Below, in pieces: positions 35,397-43,223 of a stretch of 64,000 bases of DNA. A program made the translations under genes and the position numbers. The stretch covers positions 62,001 through 126,000 of the forward strand of contig CAZHOJ010000008.1 of NCBI GenBank assembly GCA_964534125.1, read 5' to 3'. Position 1 is the first letter of the stretch, and each line of letters begins with the position of its first letter. This stretch comes from 2-02-FULL-55-14 sp964534125. GTDB taxonomy: Bacteria; Bacteroidota; Ignavibacteria; UBA10030. Under the pieces are notes generated by a model that saw only the letters and a list, made by a program, of their open reading frames with translations, had not been told where the DNA came from and ran no database searches.

Positions 35397-36335
35397 TCAT
35401 TCCACCACCGGCTCCAGTATCTCCAGTCTCCCCTTCTCCCCGTCCACTCTGCACCGTGCACCGAGGGGCATCGTGAGCTTCTTTGGGATATGGCCGTATT
35501 GGATGTTCGACAGAACCGGACCATGTACGTAATGCGCAAATTCCTTCTGCAGGTCATCGACGGACAGGTGCGGTTTCTCCGGCTCGCTCGGAATGCAGTC
35601 CGTGAACGCACCGAACACGACGGCCGACGCTTCCGACCAGACCCCCGCGTGACGAAGCTGGGTGAACATCCGGTCAACACGGTGGGGAAACTCGTCCACC
35701 TCCTCGAGCACGATCACTGCGTCGCCCAGAGAGGTGAGATATGGCGTTCCGAACAGGTTGATCAGAAGCGACAGATTCCCTCCGCGGAGGATGCCTTCTG
35801 CGATACCGTCCCTGAGGGTCTTCACCGGTTCTTCTTCCGGGTTCACAAGGGGGCCGGGTGCCTCCGGCGACTCGACCATCCGCCAGAAGTTGTTCTCGGT
35901 GTACGGGTCGATGGCGTTCCACATCTCCACTCCCCCCATCGGTCCCGAGAAGGTGATGAGCTCCGTCTTCGTGTAGATGGCCGACTGCAGCCCTGTGAGA
36001 TCGCTGTATCCCACGATGACCTTGGGATTCTTCTGCAGGGCATCGTAGTCCACGCCGTCCAGCAGGCGCGGCGTTCCGTATCCGCCCCGGACAGCGATGA
36101 TGGCCTTTACCTTCTCATCCCGTATGAAGTGGTTCAGGTCTGCGAGCCGGTCCTCATCCTTGCCGGCGAGATACCCATGCTCGTCCATGACATGCTTTCC
36201 GACAATCACCTCGTAGCCCCGGTTCTCCAGGTACTTCACGGCGCCGTCGATCTTCTCTGAGGACGATGGTGGACTTGCGGGGGAGACGAGTGCGATGAGG
36301 TCGCGTTTGCGGAGACGGGGAGGCTTGAGGGCCAT
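35397..36335 (-). CDS. LD-carboxypeptidase (S66, muramoyltetrapeptide carboxypeptidase)
   Basis: 312 aa. It removes the terminal D-Ala from the tetrapeptide of recycled peptidoglycan. AVRGGYGTPRLLD holds the turn after the nucleophile region, VGYSDLTGLQ the Ser-Asp segment, FSGPMGG the oxyanion part, VLEEVDEFPHRVDRMFTQL the Glu, and QYGHIPKKLTMPLG the C-terminal His. The classic nucleophile Ser lies in VGYSD. No signal peptide, so cytoplasmic. It is downstream of the DNA polymerase gene on the same strand but separated by repeat DNA. Confidence 0.9.
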   Translation of the reverse strand: MALKPPRLRKRDLIALVSPASPPSSSEKIDGAVKYLENRGYEVIVGKHVMDEHGYLAGKDEDRLADLNHFIRDEKVKAIIAVRGGYGTPRLLDGVDYDALQKNPKVIVGYSDLTGLQSAIYTKTELITFSGPMGGVEMWNAIDPYTENNFWRMVESPEAPGPLVNPEEEPVKTLRDGIAEGILRGGNLSLLINLFGTPYLTSLGDAVIVLEEVDEFPHRVDRMFTQLRHAGVWSEASAVVFGAFTDCIPSEPEKPHLSVDDLQKEFAHYVHGPVLSNIQYGHIPKKLTMPLGARCRVDGEKGRLEILEPVVE

Positions 36336-36344
36336 TGGGAGGTC

Positions 36345-36430
36345 CTATGATTTCGATTGTCGATTGTCAATCGTCGATTGACGATTAGCGTTAATCAGAA
36401 ACTACGACCTAGAATCGAGAATCGAAACCG
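36345..36430. repeat. Heptamer repeat, CGATTGT family
   Basis: TCGATTG, TCGATTG, TCAATCG, TCGATTG, ACGATTA run at period 7 and are partly self-complementary. AGAATCGAGAATCGA lies on the far side. The last codons and the TAG stop of the polymerase gene (GFDSRF) are read from these units. Confidence 0.7.
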
Positions 36431-38751
36431 GTATTGTGACCGGGCTCAATCTGTTGGGGGACATCCTCATCCCAGAGGCCTGTCTGGGCTGACGGCGGCC
36501 TTTGTTTTCCGGGCTTCTTCGGCTTTCCAAGGCCCAGCACCTCCTCCAGCCGTTTCACGTCATACCCGAACGGCAGCAGCAGTGTCTCGGCCGCTTTGAG
36601 GGCGAACTCGGTGTACTGGTCGATATCGTACCCATCCTCGAAGGCATATAAAGAGACCGGCTTGGCCTTCTCCGGCTTTTTCTTCCCGGTCCGGTCCACG
36701 ATGATGAACTCCACCGACTCCCCCGGCGCCACCCGGATGCCCGTCTCCTTCAGCATCTTGCTGACGACCGCACTGATGCTGTTGTTCGTGTACTCGTCCG
36801 CTTCTCTGGCAAGATGCCGGCGCAGGACCAGCTCCATCGGGTTGGCCCGCCCGCTGCGAAGCATGGCCACATGACTCTTCACGATCTCCAGCAATTCAGG
36901 CACCCTCTGCTCCACGCCCTCTGCCCCATGCTCATACTCCAGCTTCTTCAGCATCGCCGACTGCATATGCTTGATGAACAGCGGCGTGTCCCGGCGGCGG
37001 GCCTCGATGCCGCGGATCTTCAGCTCATCATGCCTGTACCATCCAGCGTACCGGTTGGCAGTGGTGATGGCGGGGTCCATCTTCGATGCGGGGAACAGGA
37101 TCCAGTTGTATATCCCCTCGAGCGAGATGTCGATCCCCACCTCGCGGCTGATCGTCCTTGCGAGCGTTTCGTAGTCCTGCTCCGTCGCGCCGGGCTTCTT
37201 CAGCCACACGCAGTCGATGATGGCGTGCATCAGCTCGTAGCCCTCGCGCTCGGCGATCTCCTTGGCGGTCAGGATGGCATCGCGCGAGAAGGCGTTGACC
37301 GACTCGTGCGCCTCGATGCGGCCGAAACGGGCGTTCTTGTAGCCGAGGTACCCGAAACAGCTGACGAGCATCCACTTGAGCGCGTTCTGCCGGTGGTCGT
37401 ACATCCTGAACAGACGCTCGTCTTTCCCCTTCCATTTTTTCTTCTGTTGTTTGTAATACGCCCTTTTCTTCACGACGTCCCGCAGCGTTGCCGGTACGAT
37501 CCCCTCCCGCTTCTCGCAGATGGTGTACCCGAGCTCCGGCACGCGTCCGTTGCTGCAGCACCGGCAGTTGACCGTCTCGGGCGAGACGTTCTTCGTCACC
37601 ATGATGGTCGGGTACATCGACACGAAGTCGAGCTCTGCGACGTCCTCGTGATACCCGAACGGTGGATTGTAGATGAGCCCTCCCCTGTCCGCCAGCAGCA
37701 GCGTCGCGGCCGACTTGAACTCTTCCGGTTCCCGCTTCTTCGCAGGAATGAGCACGCCGTTGCGGTACGCCCACGACAGCTGCAGCGACGACATGCTCGT
37801 GCCGATGCTGGCTCGCGACTGCCTCTGTCCGGGCATCTGCGTCAGCCGGGCCATCTCGTACAGCCCGTCCAGCTCCGCCTCCGCCACCGTGAACGAGTTC
37901 TCCTGGTCGATGTGCCACCGCCCGGCCAGCTCGAACGCCCCGTCCTTGTGGACGATCTTCCCGTACTGGAAGAAGCTCGACTCCTTCGACTGCCGGTATA
38001 TGGCCGCGGTGTCGCGGTTCAGCAGCAGCGGCATCCGGAGCTTCTGGGCGGCCTCCGTGATCTTTGGCAGCAGCGTGGCGTCGCCGTACTCGGTGAGAAT
38101 GATGTCCGGGTCGCTCCGGTGGAGGTGCCAGTTGAGCGACTCGATCACCTCCGCGGGGGAATGCTGCTCGAGGCTGAAGGTCTGGTCCTCATACGAGATC
38201 TCCAGCTGCAGCGAGCGCTGGTACTTGGGAGGAACGATGCCATTGGCGTTCCGCAGCCGCATGACGTTCAGCGGGGGGAGCTCATAGTCGACAGAGTTCC
38301 GGTCGTCCTGCAGCGACCAGCCGATGACCCGGCGGTTCTCATCGACGTGATATTCCCCGAGACCCAGCGGGAACAGGTTGGTGTCGTACAAAAAGAGCTG
38401 CTGGACGAGCAGATCGGAATTGTAGAATGCATAGTGCGGAAAGAACCGTTCGAAGTAGCGGACGGCCTCCGTGAAACGAAGTGCGTCGTGGACGAACACC
38501 TGCAGCACCCCGACCGCATCGCCGGAGTAGATCTCCGTGCGCGTGGTGGGTTCGATGGTGAGATGTACAGGGCAGCGCTGTGCAAGGTTCACGGCCCGCC
38601 TGGCGTCCATGCCCGACAGATGGAGATAGAAGGACGGGCGGAACGGATGCCAGCACCGGTGCCTGTGGCCGTCGCGGTCGATGAACCAGAGAGCGACGCC
38701 CTGGGGAACAGGGTAGACATCAAAGAGCCAACCGTGGATGGTGGAGATCAT
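36409..38751 (-). CDS. Family-B DNA polymerase, PolB2-like with altered active-site motifs
   Basis: 780 aa, of archaeal family-B type. Motif A is LDFVSMYPTIM (D375), motif B region LKWMLVSCFGYLGYKNARFG, and motif C IIDCVWLKK (D513). Motif C lacks the second Asp of the usual DTD, and the NSxYG of motif B reads VSCFG. The N-terminal exonuclease part lacks the usual DxE and NxxxFD motifs (QLEISYED and LTEYGDATLL instead). These changes resemble archaeal PolB2/Dpo2, once thought dead and later linked to translesion synthesis; that parallel is from memory. It is the third gene of the RecA-like / 90-aa / polymerase cluster. There is no Shine-Dalgarno sequence, and the start region is present in two more copies upstream. 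Confidence 0.85.
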   Translation of the reverse strand: MISTIHGWLFDVYPVPQGVALWFIDRDGHRHRCWHPFRPSFYLHLSGMDARRAVNLAQRCPVHLTIEPTTRTEIYSGDAVGVLQVFVHDALRFTEAVRYFERFFPHYAFYNSDLLVQQLFLYDTNLFPLGLGEYHVDENRRVIGWSLQDDRNSVDYELPPLNVMRLRNANGIVPPKYQRSLQLEISYEDQTFSLEQHSPAEVIESLNWHLHRSDPDIILTEYGDATLLPKITEAAQKLRMPLLLNRDTAAIYRQSKESSFFQYGKIVHKDGAFELAGRWHIDQENSFTVAEAELDGLYEMARLTQMPGQRQSRASIGTSMSSLQLSWAYRNGVLIPAKKREPEEFKSAATLLLADRGGLIYNPPFGYHEDVAELDFVSMYPTIMVTKNVSPETVNCRCCSNGRVPELGYTICEKREGIVPATLRDVVKKRAYYKQQKKKWKGKDERLFRMYDHRQNALKWMLVSCFGYLGYKNARFGRIEAHESVNAFSRDAILTAKEIAEREGYELMHAIIDCVWLKKPGATEQDYETLARTISREVGIDISLEGIYNWILFPASKMDPAITTANRYAGWYRHDELKIRGIEARRRDTPLFIKHMQSAMLKKLEYEHGAEGVEQRVPELLEIVKSHVAMLRSGRANPMELVLRRHLAREADEYTNNSISAVVSKMLKETGIRVAPGESVEFIIVDRTGKKKPEKAKPVSLYAFEDGYDIDQYTEFALKAAETLLLPFGYDVKRLEEVLGLGKPKKPGKQRPPSAQTGLWDEDVPQQIEPGHNTGFDSRF

Positions 38752-39101
38752 GGGAAATATGCACGCAGAGACGCGAAGACGCAGAGAGAAGAATTGATAT
38801 ATGTATATATATGTGTGTTCTCTGGTCTACCCCTTGCGTCTCTCCGTCTCTGCGTGAGTATTCTTGTAGATATCGAAGAGCCAACCGTGGATGGTGGAGA
38901 TCATGGGAAATATGCACGCAGACCTGCCTGCATGCCTCCGGCCATTCCGGCAGGCAGGGACGCGAAGACGCAGAGAAAAGAATTGATATATGTATATATA
39001 TGTGTGTGTTCCCTGGTCTACCCTTTGCGTCTCTCCGTCTCTGCGTGAGTATTCTTGTAGACGTCGAAGAGCCAACCTGCGATCGTGGAAACCATAGAAT
39101 A
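38713..39101. repeat. Triplicated 5' end of the polymerase gene with hairpin elements between copies
   Basis: No further gene. On the minus strand the first 13 codons of the polymerase (MISTIHGWLFDVY) occur three times: the real start at 38751, then ATG at 38904 (MISTIHGWLFDIY) and ATG at 39095 (MVSTIAGWLFDVY). Units are 153 and 191 bp. Between copies lies a hairpin of GCAGAGACG / CGTCTCTGC arms with an AT-rich loop (ATATATGTATATATATGTG). Copy 2 would give only a 25-aa peptide. The third copy is the most diverged. Confidence 0.85.
38923..38958. repeat. Palindrome nested in the second hairpin
   Basis: CCTGCCTG (38923-38930) and CAGGCAGG (38951-38958), with CCGG...CCGG inside. It breaks the left arm of the second GCAGAGACG hairpin and is absent from the first. 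Confidence 0.7.
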
Positions 39102-39228
39102 GTATGCAGTAAGCAGGCGAAGGCAGGCAATTCGGCAGGGGAGAGACCAGAGCTTGTACATCCGCACTTCGCCTGACCCTCTCCTGCCTGCAACCTGCCT
39201 ACTGCCTACTTCTCATTCTGCTTACTCC
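39101..39228. repeat. Heptamer hairpin, GCAGTAA family (between polymerase copies and 90-aa gene)
   Basis: The left arm has AGTATGCAGTAAGCAGG and further GGCAGG units. The right arm has CCTGCCTGCAACCTGCC and TACTGCCTACTTC. It covers the last codons (SKQNEK) and the TAG stop of the 90-aa gene. Confidence 0.8.
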
Positions 39229-39478
39229 TCTCGAGTTGCTCTACCTTGCTCCGCAATTCACGGATCTGCTTCCCCTGCTCAAGCACGATCGACATCATAA
39301 TGCTCTCGAACGGGATCGTGCGCATGGCATAGAAATTCTCTGCCAGGTGGTGCTTTGCCGCTCGGAAGATGTCGTCAAAAAGCTCCTGGTCGCGCTTGTG
39401 CAGCCCGCGGCGGTACTTGGACCACGAGGCAAGCTCGGAGTCGATAAGGTTGGTGAATGTGGGGACTGTTCTTCCCAT
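39206..39478 (-). CDS. Small conserved-looking protein of the polymerase cluster
   Basis: 90 aa, starting MGRTVPTFTNLIDSELASW. It is mostly helical, with a C-terminal coiled-coil stretch (about 68-88, QGKQIRELRSKVEQLERSK). I recall similar short MGRTVP proteins near archaeal Dpo2-type polymerases, but cannot verify this here. It lies between the RecA-like gene and the polymerase and is probably a subunit or adaptor of the same system. The final codons come from heptamer repeat DNA. Confidence 0.65.
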   Translation of the reverse strand: MGRTVPTFTNLIDSELASWSKYRRGLHKRDQELFDDIFRAAKHHLAENFYAMRTIPFESIMMSIVLEQGKQIRELRSKVEQLERSKQNEK

Positions 39479-39492
39479 AGAGTCTCCGTAGA

Positions 39493-39706
39493 TCTATTGT
39501 GAGTATGCAGTAAGCAGGAAGTGGCAGGTGATGCGGCAGGAACAGATCAGGGCTTTTGTATCCGCTCCTCTCCTGCCCCCCGCCTGCCCGCAACCTGCTT
39601 ACCCGCCCGAACGACCGATTAGGGGACTTGCACCGTTCGGTCGGGCGGGCTGCCTACTCTTGTTTGACTCTCCCCTGCCTGTCACCTGCCTACTGCCTAC
39701 TTCCAA
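39493..39706. repeat. Heptamer hairpin, GCAGTAA family, with nested palindrome
   Basis: The left arm holds AGTATGCAGTAAGCAGG at 39504 and the right arm CCTGCCTACTGCCTACTTCC at about 39687-39706. A second palindrome, CCCGCCCGA (39602-39610) with TCGGGCGGG (39641-39649) around ATTAGGGGACTTGCACC, sits inside it. The last 35 or so codons of the RecA-like gene run through the right half. Confidence 0.8.
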
Positions 39707-40402
39707 CCGCCTTCCAGATTCAAAGCGGGCATCTCCTTGTTCCAGCCGATATACCCTGTCCACCCCTTGCTTCAGGTTCGCCCTCAATGCATTCCGTTCC
39801 TCCGGCCACACCCGCTGTTCCTGACACACCACCAGCAGTGAGACTCCCTGCGCTTTCATGCCACGGAACGCCTGCAGCACCCGCGTGAGGATCTGCCGCA
39901 CTTCCCGCAGCGGGGCCTGCTCGTCGTAGAACGTGTCCAGTAGCCCGAACACCATCGCCACGTTGGACCCGATGCGGTCCAGGAACGCCGGCAGACGGTT
40001 GACGACCGCCTGTTCCATCTGGTAGCACGTGAACCCGCGCGAGATGTAGATCTGCTCCAGGAACCTGCCCGGGTCGATCCGCCGTTCCCGCGCGAACCGC
40101 GTCAGCAGGTGCACGTTGAACCTGTTCGCCCCGTCCACCACCGCGATCGGTTTCCCCTGCCGGATCGCATGGGCAGCCATCGTGAGCGAGAACGGAAAGA
40201 TGGACTTGTCGCCGTGCAGGAGATGGACCTTTCCCGGGGGATGGGGGAAGGAGGTGATGAGAGAACGCTGTGCAATGATGGGTGATGATGACACGACAAC
40301 ACCGGACGATGGATGAAAGACAAAAGACATAAGACAAAAGACCTCCCCTGCAGTCTTCCATCTTCCATACTTCCGTCTTGTGTCTCCCCAATCATCCGAC
40401 AT
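39599..40402 (-). CDS. RecA-like protein with degenerate P-loop (ImuA-like role proposed)
   Basis: Up to 267 aa. The core, from about residue 50, has the RecA/KaiC-type order. There is a P-loop position reading LLHGDKSIFPFS (no GxxxxGKT), VVDGANRFNVHLL, then a Walker-B-like strand VAMVFGLLDTFYD and VSLLVVCQEQ. ATP binding is probably lost. The longest frame starts at ATG 40402 inside an operator-like palindrome and crosses a heptamer hairpin. GTG at 40295 (MSSSPIIAQ) is the alternative. The tail after ARFESGRR is read from repeat DNA. By analogy with ImuA in ImuA-ImuB-DnaE2, it may load or position the polymerase. Confidence 0.7.
   Translation of the reverse strand: MSDDWGDTRRKYGRWKTAGEVFCLMSFVFHPSSGVVVSSSPIIAQRSLITSFPHPPGKVHLLHGDKSIFPFSLTMAAHAIRQGKPIAVVDGANRFNVHLLTRFARERRIDPGRFLEQIYISRGFTCYQMEQAVVNRLPAFLDRIGSNVAMVFGLLDTFYDEQAPLREVRQILTRVLQAFRGMKAQGVSLLVVCQEQRVWPEERNALRANLKQGVDRVYRLEQGDARFESGRRLEVGSRQVTGRGESNKSRQPARPNGASPLIGRSGG
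40317..40386. repeat. Heptamer hairpin, AAAAGAC family
   Basis: The left arm AAAGACAAAAGACATAAGAC continues to 40343. The right arm 40353-40386 has GTCTTCC, ATCTTCC, ATACTTCC, GTCTTGT. It lies in the 5' part or leader of the RecA-like gene. Confidence 0.75.
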
Positions 40403-40443
40403 TTATGTCGTATTGTCAAGACACAAATACGACAATTATGTCT
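40397..40443. promoter_or_regulatory. Compound operator before the RecA-like gene
   Basis: Two boxes, CGACATTTATGTCG (40397-40410) and CGACAATTATGTCT (40430-40443), are 33 bp apart. A larger inverted repeat, TGTCGTATT-N11-AATACGACA (40406-40434), lies between them. It is probably a damage-response or dedicated repressor site; I cannot match it to a known LexA box. The ATG at 40402 lies within the first box. Confidence 0.65.
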
Positions 40444-40470
40444 GCGTGATCTGTGCGGGGTTGCAGAGGG

Positions 40471-40683
40471 TCAGCGGCTTGAGGCTATCTCCAGCCAGAG
40501 CAGGATGGCCATAATGAGCCAGGTGAGGAGGATGAGCGTGAGGGGTTTTTTAAGAAGGGTGGCGATCCTGGATGGACGTTGAGAACGCTTCAACTGCTTC
40601 AGCTCTACGGGAGAAACGGCGGGGCTTTCAGCAAGCTCAGCGAAGCTCTCTATGCGTGCGTTGCCTTTGTGCTTAGCTTCCAT
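40471..40683 (-). CDS. Small single-pass membrane protein
   Basis: Not recognised. 70 aa. A basic and acidic N-terminal half (MEAKHKGNARIESFAELAES) is followed by one membrane helix near the end (LTLILLTWLIMAILLWLEIA). It starts 26 bp after the response-regulator gene ends, so the two may share a transcript. ATG 40683 is taken over a GTG 15 bp upstream. Confidence 0.5.
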   Translation of the reverse strand: MEAKHKGNARIESFAELAESPAVSPVELKQLKRSQRPSRIATLLKKPLTLILLTWLIMAILLWLEIASSR

Positions 40684-40709
40684 GGCGCTCTGGCGCACGG
40701 ACGTTGACG

Positions 40710-41351
40710 CTACACGAGCCCCTCCAAAATTGCCTTCTTGACGACGGCAGACAGCTTATGCTCACCCAGCTTCGTGTAGATGTTGCGGTAGTGGAACGTG
40801 ATCGTGCTCGTCGAAACGTTGAGCCGTTCTGCGATCTCGTCGCGCGAGAGCCCTGAGGTGATCATGGCAAGCACTTCCAGTTCGCGTTCAGATAGATTGT
40901 ATTTGTTCGACGGCATGTGTCCATCGAACAGCTTACCCAGCACTTTGGTCAGCGATTGCGGATCGAGGTACCGTTCGCTGTCCATGCTCCGCTCGATGGC
41001 CTGCTGCACGTTGTCCAGCCCGCTCGCCTTGGCCACATACCCGAAGGCCCCGTTGCGCAGCGCTTTGATGATCGTCTCCTCAGAGCCATCCATTGTGAGC
41101 ATGATGATCTTTGACCTGGGCGCACGTTTCTTGAGCTCGCTGATCCCCGCCATCCCGCTCATGCCCGGGAGATAGATGTCGAGCAGAACGACGTCTGGGG
41201 CGGCCTGTTCCTTCTCCATCACGTCGATCGCAGCTTCGCAGGAAGCGAACGAGCGAAGAGAGTATGTTTGGTCCATTGACAGGCCATCAACGAGAAGATC
41301 CCGGAAGATCTCCTCGTCTTCGATGATCCATATGGCGGTGGCGTCTGGCAT
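40710..41351 (-). CDS. NarL/LuxR-type response regulator
   Basis: 213 aa. The receiver domain (about 5-125) has IEDEE, the phosphoacceptor Asp in VVLLDIYLPGMSG, LTMDGS and YVAKAS (conserved Lys). The LuxR-type HTH (about 148-205) reads LSERELEVLAMITSGLSRDE followed by IAERLNVSTSTITFHYRNIY. No histidine kinase is adjacent. ATG 41351 is preferred over TTG 41363. Confidence 0.92.
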   Translation of the reverse strand: MPDATAIWIIEDEEIFRDLLVDGLSMDQTYSLRSFASCEAAIDVMEKEQAAPDVVLLDIYLPGMSGMAGISELKKRAPRSKIIMLTMDGSEETIIKALRNGAFGYVAKASGLDNVQQAIERSMDSERYLDPQSLTKVLGKLFDGHMPSNKYNLSERELEVLAMITSGLSRDEIAERLNVSTSTITFHYRNIYTKLGEHKLSAVVKKAILEGLV

Positions 41352-41780
41352 TCGTGAAATCAAACGAGAATCGGCAAATTTTCCCGAATCCCCAACTGTA
41401 CGATTGTATGGTTTCCTACAAATCCTTGCATCCCGGAAAGGATGCTGAAACTGGTGGGAGGACGGTCGCGACTCGCCGGTCTGATATTACGAGATATCCT
41501 ATCTACGAAAATGGGAGACATACAAGGATATCAGCGGGCGTGGTTGGATGCTGGCCGTCCTGATGGTCCCACATCAAGAGCAACCGTCGGAAGCCGGTCA
41601 AAATCCTTTTCGGCAACAAAAGCTACAGTAACTGCGCTGCATGATGCCATCGATGGATATGCCGCGCTATCGAACGCAGCGGATCTGCATTAGAACTCAG
41701 GATACACATGGATGCGCTCGCCATCAAGTCCGGTCTGGCGTATTCCTTGTGCTCGGGGGAAAATTGCCGTAGCGTGATGT
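41352..41780. other. Gap between response regulator and T9SS glycosidase
   Basis: It holds the divergent 5' regions of both neighbours. A short frame at 41442-41693 (83 aa on plus) has no recognisable features, and I do not call it a gene. Nothing else was seen. Confidence 0.4.
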
Positions 41781-43172
41781 ATGCGATATTCCGTCCTCAT
41801 TGCTATTCTTGCCTGTTCCCTGACGGGTTCTCCGTTCCTCAACGCTCAGCCCTCCCTGCGCGAGAAGATCGGTCAGATGCTGATGGTGACCTTCACCGGG
41901 GATTCGCTCGAGAAGAGCTCTCCTTCCCTCGACACGCTCAAAGCCGACCTGGCAGAGAAGCGCATTGGTGGTGTCATCTTCTTTACCTGGAGCGGCAACC
42001 TCCGCTCACCGGACCAGATACGCCACCTGACAGACCAGCTGCAGGCCATCTCTCCCACTCCCCTTCTGATCGCCACTGACCAGGAAGGCGGGCTCGTTGC
42101 GCGTCTGAGCGCATCGAACGGCTTCGCGCCGACCCAATCGGCCCAGAACATGGGGACGGATGTAAATACCGAATCAAACACGCGTGCAGTGGCCGGAATG
42201 ATGGCAGGATGGTTCGAACAGATCGGCATTAACATGAACCTCGCGCCGGTGGTGGATGTCAACGTGAATCCCGCCAGCCCCGCTATCGGAGCACTGGGGC
42301 GCAGCTTTTCATCTTCCCCATCGATCGTCACGCAACATGCGGGATGGTTCATCGATGAGTTCCACAAGAAACGGCTCATCACGACCTTGAAACATTTTCC
42401 CGGCCACGGGAGTGCCGTTGGTGACTCTCACCTCGGCTTCACGGACGTTACGAATACCTGGTCGACCTCTGAACTGATACCCTACCAGGACCTTATCACA
42501 TCGAACAGCGTTGACGCGATCATGACCGCGCATATCTTCAACGCAACGATCGACACGACCTACCCGGCAACACTCTCGACGGCGACGATGACGGATCTAC
42601 TGCGTACACAGCTGGGATTTGACGGCGTCGTGGTGTCGGATGCGATGGGAATGAACGCGATAACGAACACGTATGGCGAAGCTGAGGCTGCCCTGCTGGC
42701 CGTCAGAGCAGGAGTTGACATCCTGCTGTACACCCGAAACCTGTCAGAGATCGGAACCTCCCTCGCGGGCGATTTCATCGACGTGATCGAAGCGGGTGTC
42801 CTGTCGGGCGAGATCCCTGCGCAACGGATCGACGAGTCATATGAGCGCATCATGCGGCTCAAACAGAATTACCTTACGCACACGCCGCTGCTGGCAACCT
42901 CCTCTGTTCCCGATGGCTTTTCGGTCGGAACGTGGCCCAATCCGTTCAACGGTTCAGCATCGATCCGTGTACAGCTTCCGCACACCGGGCACCTCTCTGT
43001 GACGATCTATGACCTGCTTGGCAGGAAAATGGCGCAGCTTCATGACGGACACGTGACTGACGGACCGGCAACATTCCGCTGGACACCACGAAGTGAACCG
43101 AGCGGTACATACATCGTCCGGGCTATGCTCAACGGCACACCTTCAGCTCAGCGGTTGGTGTACATCCGCTGA
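41781..43172 (+). CDS. Secreted glycoside hydrolase family 3 enzyme with T9SS C-terminal signal
   Basis: 463 aa. There is a signal peptide to about residue 22 (LNAQ). The GH3 barrel (about 25-365) resembles NagZ-type beta-N-acetylhexosaminidases, with KHFPGHGSAVGDSH and the nucleophile Asp in VVVSDAMGMNAI. The last 75 residues are a type IX secretion sorting domain, with WPNPFNGSASIRVQLP, VTIYDLLGRKM and SGTYIVRA. It should therefore be exported across the outer membrane and perhaps be surface-attached. The substrate may be peptidoglycan or chitin-like sugars. Confidence 0.92.
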   Translation: MRYSVLIAILACSLTGSPFLNAQPSLREKIGQMLMVTFTGDSLEKSSPSLDTLKADLAEKRIGGVIFFTWSGNLRSPDQIRHLTDQLQAISPTPLLIATDQEGGLVARLSASNGFAPTQSAQNMGTDVNTESNTRAVAGMMAGWFEQIGINMNLAPVVDVNVNPASPAIGALGRSFSSSPSIVTQHAGWFIDEFHKKRLITTLKHFPGHGSAVGDSHLGFTDVTNTWSTSELIPYQDLITSNSVDAIMTAHIFNATIDTTYPATLSTATMTDLLRTQLGFDGVVVSDAMGMNAITNTYGEAEAALLAVRAGVDILLYTRNLSEIGTSLAGDFIDVIEAGVLSGEIPAQRIDESYERIMRLKQNYLTHTPLLATSSVPDGFSVGTWPNPFNGSASIRVQLPHTGHLSVTIYDLLGRKMAQLHDGHVTDGPATFRWTPRSEPSGTYIVRAMLNGTPSAQRLVYIR

Positions 43173-43223
43173 GCAAGAATGACCGCGTGGATATTGGGAT
43201 TTCAGGGCTGACGCTCCTCCTCC

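Noticed and set aside
36814..39048. A long open frame (744 codons) on the plus strand across the polymerase gene
   Set aside because: It is antisense to a clear family-B polymerase in high-GC DNA. Its translation is Arg/Leu/Val-rich with no domain.
38720..39193. A 157-codon minus-strand frame through the triplicated region
   Set aside because: It is made of repeat units and duplicated start-region DNA. Period-7 DNA often stays open in several frames.
41442..41693. An 83-aa frame between the response regulator and the GH3 gene
   Set aside because: No motif, no ribosome site and no coding bias I can see. Kept only as part of the gap.
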